From the IMG/VR virus record IMGVR_UViG_3300032087_001233, positions 1-22,389 of that record: 22,389 bases of DNA; one strand, 5' to 3'. Under the pieces are notes generated by a model. That model saw nothing but the letters and a program-made list of their open reading frames with translations, was not told the DNA's origin and ran no database searches. The first letter of the stretch is position 1; each line of letters opens with the position of its first letter. Shown piece after piece: positions 19,260 to 22,389 of the stretch. The translations under genes were made by a program, and so were the position numbers. This stretch comes from a virus.

Positions 19260-21415
19260 TAAAACCTAGTGTTCCTTCCTTGGATCATACCCCATCCTAG
19301 AAGGATAAAGTCTTTGCCTTGTTCACTTTCGTATTTAATTCTCATAGACCTGCCATGACCTCTGATCTTTAGTCTGGTGACTATAATATCTTCAGGGTAC
19401 GCAAAGTTAGATAAGTTAGTTGGGTCAACTACAACAGGATACTTTAGTCTATAAGCTTGTTGTGTAGAACTAAAGGTATCCGCAAAGTCCCAAGCTGCTG
19501 AGACCAGAAGAGAAGATGGTCTGATAGATTCATAGCCATCTATAGCATTACCTGTGAAACCCTCTTCTGTTAATCTTGAGTAGACAGCAATGTAGGGTGC
19601 ATTCTTCTTTGTCACTAGATCACCTACGAAGTCGTAACCTGTGACAGCAAAGGATGAGTAGTTTGTGTCACCCCAATCCAAGAAAGTTTCACTACTAAAG
19701 GATGCCATAGTGATCTTATTGCTGCTTCCCTCTCTTACTACGAGAACCAAAGCTGGGTCACCAGTAGCAAAACTTGAAACCTGAGTTGATACAACATCAT
19801 CACCAGCAGATGTTACGACATCATCTGCACCACTGTTAGAGGTAACGTCAAGCTCAAGTTCAGCAGCCCCAAAACCTGAGTAGAATGCTAGACCTACTAC
19901 ACAATCTGTACTTGATGTCTGATCTGGAACTGTCCAAGGTATAAAAGCCTGAAGAGCTAAATCAAGAATGAGAAAGTTATTTAACTTAGATGCTACACCT
20001 TCGTTATTATTAGGATAAGCCCAATAAATTTTCTTGTTGATGCTATCGTAAACAGAAGTTACTTTATTTTTAACTGAGGTGTTTATATTATCCCAAAAAC
20101 TTTGAATAGTTGTCAAGCTTATATTTTGTTCTTGACCTTGGCCTGACACTGAGTCAGTCGTAAGTGTGTGAATACCAAACCTTGACCACCAGAAAGGTGT
20201 ACCTTCAGCAGCTATAAATGTCTGAGGATTTAGAAGACCTACCTTAGACACACGGTTAATACCGTATTGAGCAGCAGAGAATACTCCGTCTACACCTGTG
20301 ATCTGCCAGACACCATTCTCAGCAAAGACAAACAAGGCTGACTGATAAGGGTAAAGAAGCTGGATGTTAACTGCGTCAGGTATAACAAGAACACCACCAT
20401 CACTAGCCAAAAGATCATTTAAGTATTCAGCAGTTGGGTCATTTACTTGGTGACAAATACCTAGATCGTTTACACTTTCTACAACTTTAGAGAATAGAAC
20501 GTGACCCGCATGTTTAGCATCTGCAACACCTGAGTAAAACACACGACCACCAAAGGAAGCTACAGATTTAAATCTTGTGCCTATAGTTTCAGTAGATAGA
20601 CCCGATCTAACTTTGTTGAAGAAGTCAACAAGATAGTGACCGTTAGAGGTTAATGTGTTACCAGCAAAAACTTTATCCCACTCTGCTGCATCGAAGTCAT
20701 TAGTAGAGTTTTTACCTGCGTACCAAGGGTGTGTAAGCGGTGGGTAATTACCTGAGTTAGCTGCTGACCAAGTACTTCTAGCTGCCTCACCTTTAGTTCC
20801 TACCCACCCAGCATTCTTTGTGTCATACGTTCTTGCTGCGTTTGTAGCACCTGCTGTCTTATAGGTATCTGTGTCACCCTGCCAATCAAAATCTCTAACT
20901 TGAAAAGAAATTTCTACACTAGAAAATTCATTACCTACACTAGCACTATTAAAAGTCACATAGATAGTATTAATAGCTTCAGATGAAACAATCAGATTAC
21001 CGTTGATACTAGCGAACTGACACTTAGCTGATTCAGCCCCAGAAGAACCTGAGTACTCATGGGCAGTTAAGTCTACATAGTCTGTGTACCCTTGAGAAGA
21101 ATAAGGTAGTGTTGACTTATTATAGAAGTAGAGATTGGAACCCTTTTGTACAACCAAGAACTCAAGGTCAGCGTTACCACCTACGTTTAGCCAATCACCA
21201 GTGTGAACAATCTCACTGTCAGAAACAGTAAAAGAAGACAGGACGTAGTTGCTTTCTAGAGCTACTCCTAATCTTCTTCTCCTTGAGCCATCTCTACGTA
21301 GCTCACAATTTGATTCATCTACAGAGGCACCTTCAGGAAACGTTAGCTCACCAGCTTCAGTGATCAAACCCCTGACAAAGTTGTTAACTGCCTTCTGACC
21401 TAGACTTTGCGGCAT
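19259..21415 (-). CDS. Tail tubular protein B / tail nozzle, gp12-like (718 aa)
   Basis: Begins MPQSLGQKAVNNFVRGLITE with FPEGASVDESNCELRRDGSRRRRLG (about 25-50), the 'F..GLiTE...l..P.gas..e.N..l..dG..rrR.G' opening of T7-like nozzle proteins. Middle motifs fit beta-propeller repeats: GSNLYFYN, NGNLIVSSE, GGRVFYSG, ENGVWQITG and GTPFWWSRFGIHTL. Length is close to T7 gp12 (794). The protein forms the hexameric tail nozzle through which DNA exits. Its 5' end overlaps the preceding small gene by 32 bases, and its stop shares a base with the GNAT gene. Confidence 0.93.
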   Translation of the reverse strand: MPQSLGQKAVNNFVRGLITEAGELTFPEGASVDESNCELRRDGSRRRRLGVALESNYVLSSFTVSDSEIVHTGDWLNVGGNADLEFLVVQKGSNLYFYNKSTLPYSSQGYTDYVDLTAHEYSGSSGAESAKCQFASINGNLIVSSEAINTIYVTFNSASVGNEFSSVEISFQVRDFDWQGDTDTYKTAGATNAARTYDTKNAGWVGTKGEAARSTWSAANSGNYPPLTHPWYAGKNSTNDFDAAEWDKVFAGNTLTSNGHYLVDFFNKVRSGLSTETIGTRFKSVASFGGRVFYSGVADAKHAGHVLFSKVVESVNDLGICHQVNDPTAEYLNDLLASDGGVLVIPDAVNIQLLYPYQSALFVFAENGVWQITGVDGVFSAAQYGINRVSKVGLLNPQTFIAAEGTPFWWSRFGIHTLTTDSVSGQGQEQNISLTTIQSFWDNINTSVKNKVTSVYDSINKKIYWAYPNNNEGVASKLNNFLILDLALQAFIPWTVPDQTSSTDCVVGLAFYSGFGAAELELDVTSNSGADDVVTSAGDDVVSTQVSSFATGDPALVLVVREGSSNKITMASFSSETFLDWGDTNYSSFAVTGYDFVGDLVTKKNAPYIAVYSRLTEEGFTGNAIDGYESIRPSSLLVSAAWDFADTFSSTQQAYRLKYPVVVDPTNLSNFAYPEDIIVTRLKIRGHGRSMRIKYESEQGKDFILLGWGMIQGRNTRF

Positions 21416-21683
21416 TACGTTCTTTCTCTCTCATGTCTGCGTACTCATTTCTTTGGACTGTACGAGACTTAGGCTTGTTTCTTAGGTAACTCTCTAAGGC
21501 TTTCTTAGCTGCATTGACGCTTGTGTATCGTCCACTGAGTTCCTTGGGTACCTTACCATTCTTGAAGTTAATAACAAAGAAAGAAAAAGGACTGATCTCT
21601 TTTGATATTGTAACTTCTGTAACTAACTTCTCTGACTTAGCTACACAGGTTTGGTTTACTGTGTCTTCTGTAAAGTCTAGCAT
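21384..21683 (-). CDS. Small basic protein between tail adaptor and nozzle (99 aa)
   Basis: ATG 21683 shares a base with the adaptor stop (TAATG) and has GGAAG upstream. The first half is beta-like (VAKSEKLVTEVTISKEISPFSFFVINFKNG), the middle SVNAAKKALESYLRNK is helical, and the end is very charged (MREKERNAAKSRSEGS). The 'F.I.f.nG......g.y.s...A...l..yl' pattern looks like a small alpha/beta domain, but I recognise no family. It may be a tail assembly factor given its position; this is inference. Overlaps the nozzle gene by 32 bases. Confidence 0.8.
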   Translation of the reverse strand: MLDFTEDTVNQTCVAKSEKLVTEVTISKEISPFSFFVINFKNGKVPKELSGRYTSVNAAKKALESYLRNKPKSRTVQRNEYADMREKERNAAKSRSEGS

Positions 21684-22389
21684 TATGTTCTTCCGTAGGA
21701 TGGCCTTTTGTTTGCTCTTTTTGTTCTGTGCATATCGTTCTGTACGTATGACTTTAAGCGTCTAGCTTGTTGTTCTACCTTAGGATCAGACCCAGCCTTA
21801 AACAAAGAGAAACAAGTTGACTTAGCTTCAGCTAAAAGGTAAGGCAACATGTTGTCATCTAGGTCTGGCTCAAAGCTATCTGAGATAGTAAAGGTTGGAT
21901 AGACAGTACCATATGCTCTTGTTCTATTAGCTTCTAGTGTATTACCTGAGGAAGATTTATAAGCGTCCATAATAATATGGTAATCATCGAAAGAAGTATA
22001 GTAGCTAGGGTCAACATTGTTATAGACAAATAAATCTGTGTTACCTACTTTGTCTGCTACTTTAAGTGAAGCACTAGACTGATCATCCATCTTCTCTAGA
22101 AACTCTAGAGGATGGACATAGTAAATACTTTTGTAATTACTTCCTGTAGTAGCTATATTATAAGACAAACTCTCAATTTGTTTTACATTGTCAGGATACC
22201 TAAAGTGTGTAGGTCTGGTGCTGTCAGACAATGAAGTTAGCTTGAGAAGCTGTTGGTGCTCTGGTATATCCCTAGCTGATATGATATTATAGTATGTATC
22301 TTCGATAACAGAAGCTATCTGTTCAGCTTCGTTAGTATCGCTGATAGAGTTCACATCTTCTGAATCCATATCGGACAGAATAGACTGAA
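21683..22389 (-). CDS. Tail tubular protein A / tail adaptor, gp11-like (5' end beyond window)
   Basis: An ATG at 22369 gives 228 residues, but the frame stays open to the window edge and the added codons (QSILSD before MDSEDVNSISDT) match the usual adaptor opening 'ilsDMDSDEVNSIddT.Ea.QvA'. I therefore treat the gene as partial, starting upstream of 22389. Further motifs are DTYYNIISARDIPEHQQLLKL, THFRYP and YYVHPLEFLEK. The C-terminal LLAEAKSTCFSLFKAG...EQQARR is the long helix of this family. The adaptor ring joins portal to nozzle. T7 gp11 is 196 residues, so length is slightly above usual. It is followed directly by the small gene and the nozzle. Confidence 0.93.
   Translation of the reverse strand, partial: QSILSDMDSEDVNSISDTNEAEQIASVIEDTYYNIISARDIPEHQQLLKLTSLSDSTRPTHFRYPDNVKQIESLSYNIATTGSNYKSIYYVHPLEFLEKMDDQSSASLKVADKVGNTDLFVYNNVDPSYYTSFDDYHIIMDAYKSSSGNTLEANRTRAYGTVYPTFTISDSFEPDLDDNMLPYLLAEAKSTCFSLFKAGSDPKVEQQARRLKSYVQNDMHRTKRANKRPSYGRT

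Noticed and set aside
22369-22369. ATG at 22369 as the start of the tail adaptor
   Set aside because: The upstream in-frame codons (SILSD before MDSEDVNS) match the family, so the true start lies beyond the window.
1-22389. tRNA genes or a tRNA-derived attP core
   Set aside because: No convincing T-arm (GGTTCGAxTCC-like) with acceptor pairing was found by eye; short TTCGA stretches such as those near 1645 and 4480 lack the surrounding structure.

Overview
The window is part of the genome of a short-tailed (T7-like podovirus) phage, most likely of a marine alphaproteobacterium. The reasons are the tail adaptor/nozzle pair, the internal 'ejection' proteins, the T7-type endonuclease I and 5'-3' exonuclease, and the combination of flavin-dependent thymidylate synthase (ThyX) with a B12-dependent class II ribonucleotide reductase. 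That combination resembles the roseophage SIO1 / 'cobavirus' type. The host assignment is inference from gene content. DNA is moderately AT-rich throughout, and genes are packed with 1-50 base overlaps (many ATGA or TAATG junctions). No tRNA, rRNA, CRISPR array or insertion sequence was recognised, and no stretch over 300 bases lacks a gene.

Layout: two convergent arms. The rightward (+) arm, 1-8332, is the DNA/nucleotide metabolism arm. It holds the tail of an upstream gene, a Cys-rich GP88-like protein, four small unknown genes, a tyrosine integrase, two small genes, ThyX, a small acidic protein, 5'-3' exonuclease, endonuclease I (Holliday junction resolvase), a small acidic protein, a MazG-like pyrophosphohydrolase, class II RNR, a 39-aa hydrophobic peptide, a possible PD-(D/E)XK nuclease, a DUF3310 protein and a small Cys-containing protein. 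Together they would degrade host DNA, process recombination/replication intermediates and turn ribonucleotides into dNTPs, including dTMP. The arm ends in an intrinsic terminator that lies inside the last gene of the opposite arm.

The leftward (-) arm, 22389-8329, is the virion and lysis arm. In transcription order it runs: tail adaptor (gp11-like, cut by the window edge), small gene, tail nozzle (gp12-like), GNAT-fold protein in the gp13 slot, gp14-like internal protein, a 1487-aa gp16-like ejection protein, a 669-aa internal protein, a separate small lysozyme/transglycosylase-like protein, a 273-aa protein sharing the same N-terminal peptide, a lipoprotein with C-terminal membrane segment (candidate unimolecular spanin), conserved small phage proteins, two membrane proteins (one a holin candidate), and three tiny very basic proteins. 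Not seen in the window: RNA polymerase, DNA polymerase, primase-helicase, capsid, portal, terminase, tail fibre, and any repressor or excisionase.

Points of most interest: an integrase buried in a gapless operon with no visible attP; several strong hairpins inside early-arm coding sequence, two of them flanking the integrase start; a shared N-terminal peptide on two adjacent virion-arm genes; an altered order and splitting of the ejection-protein module; and the terminator embedded in an antisense gene.
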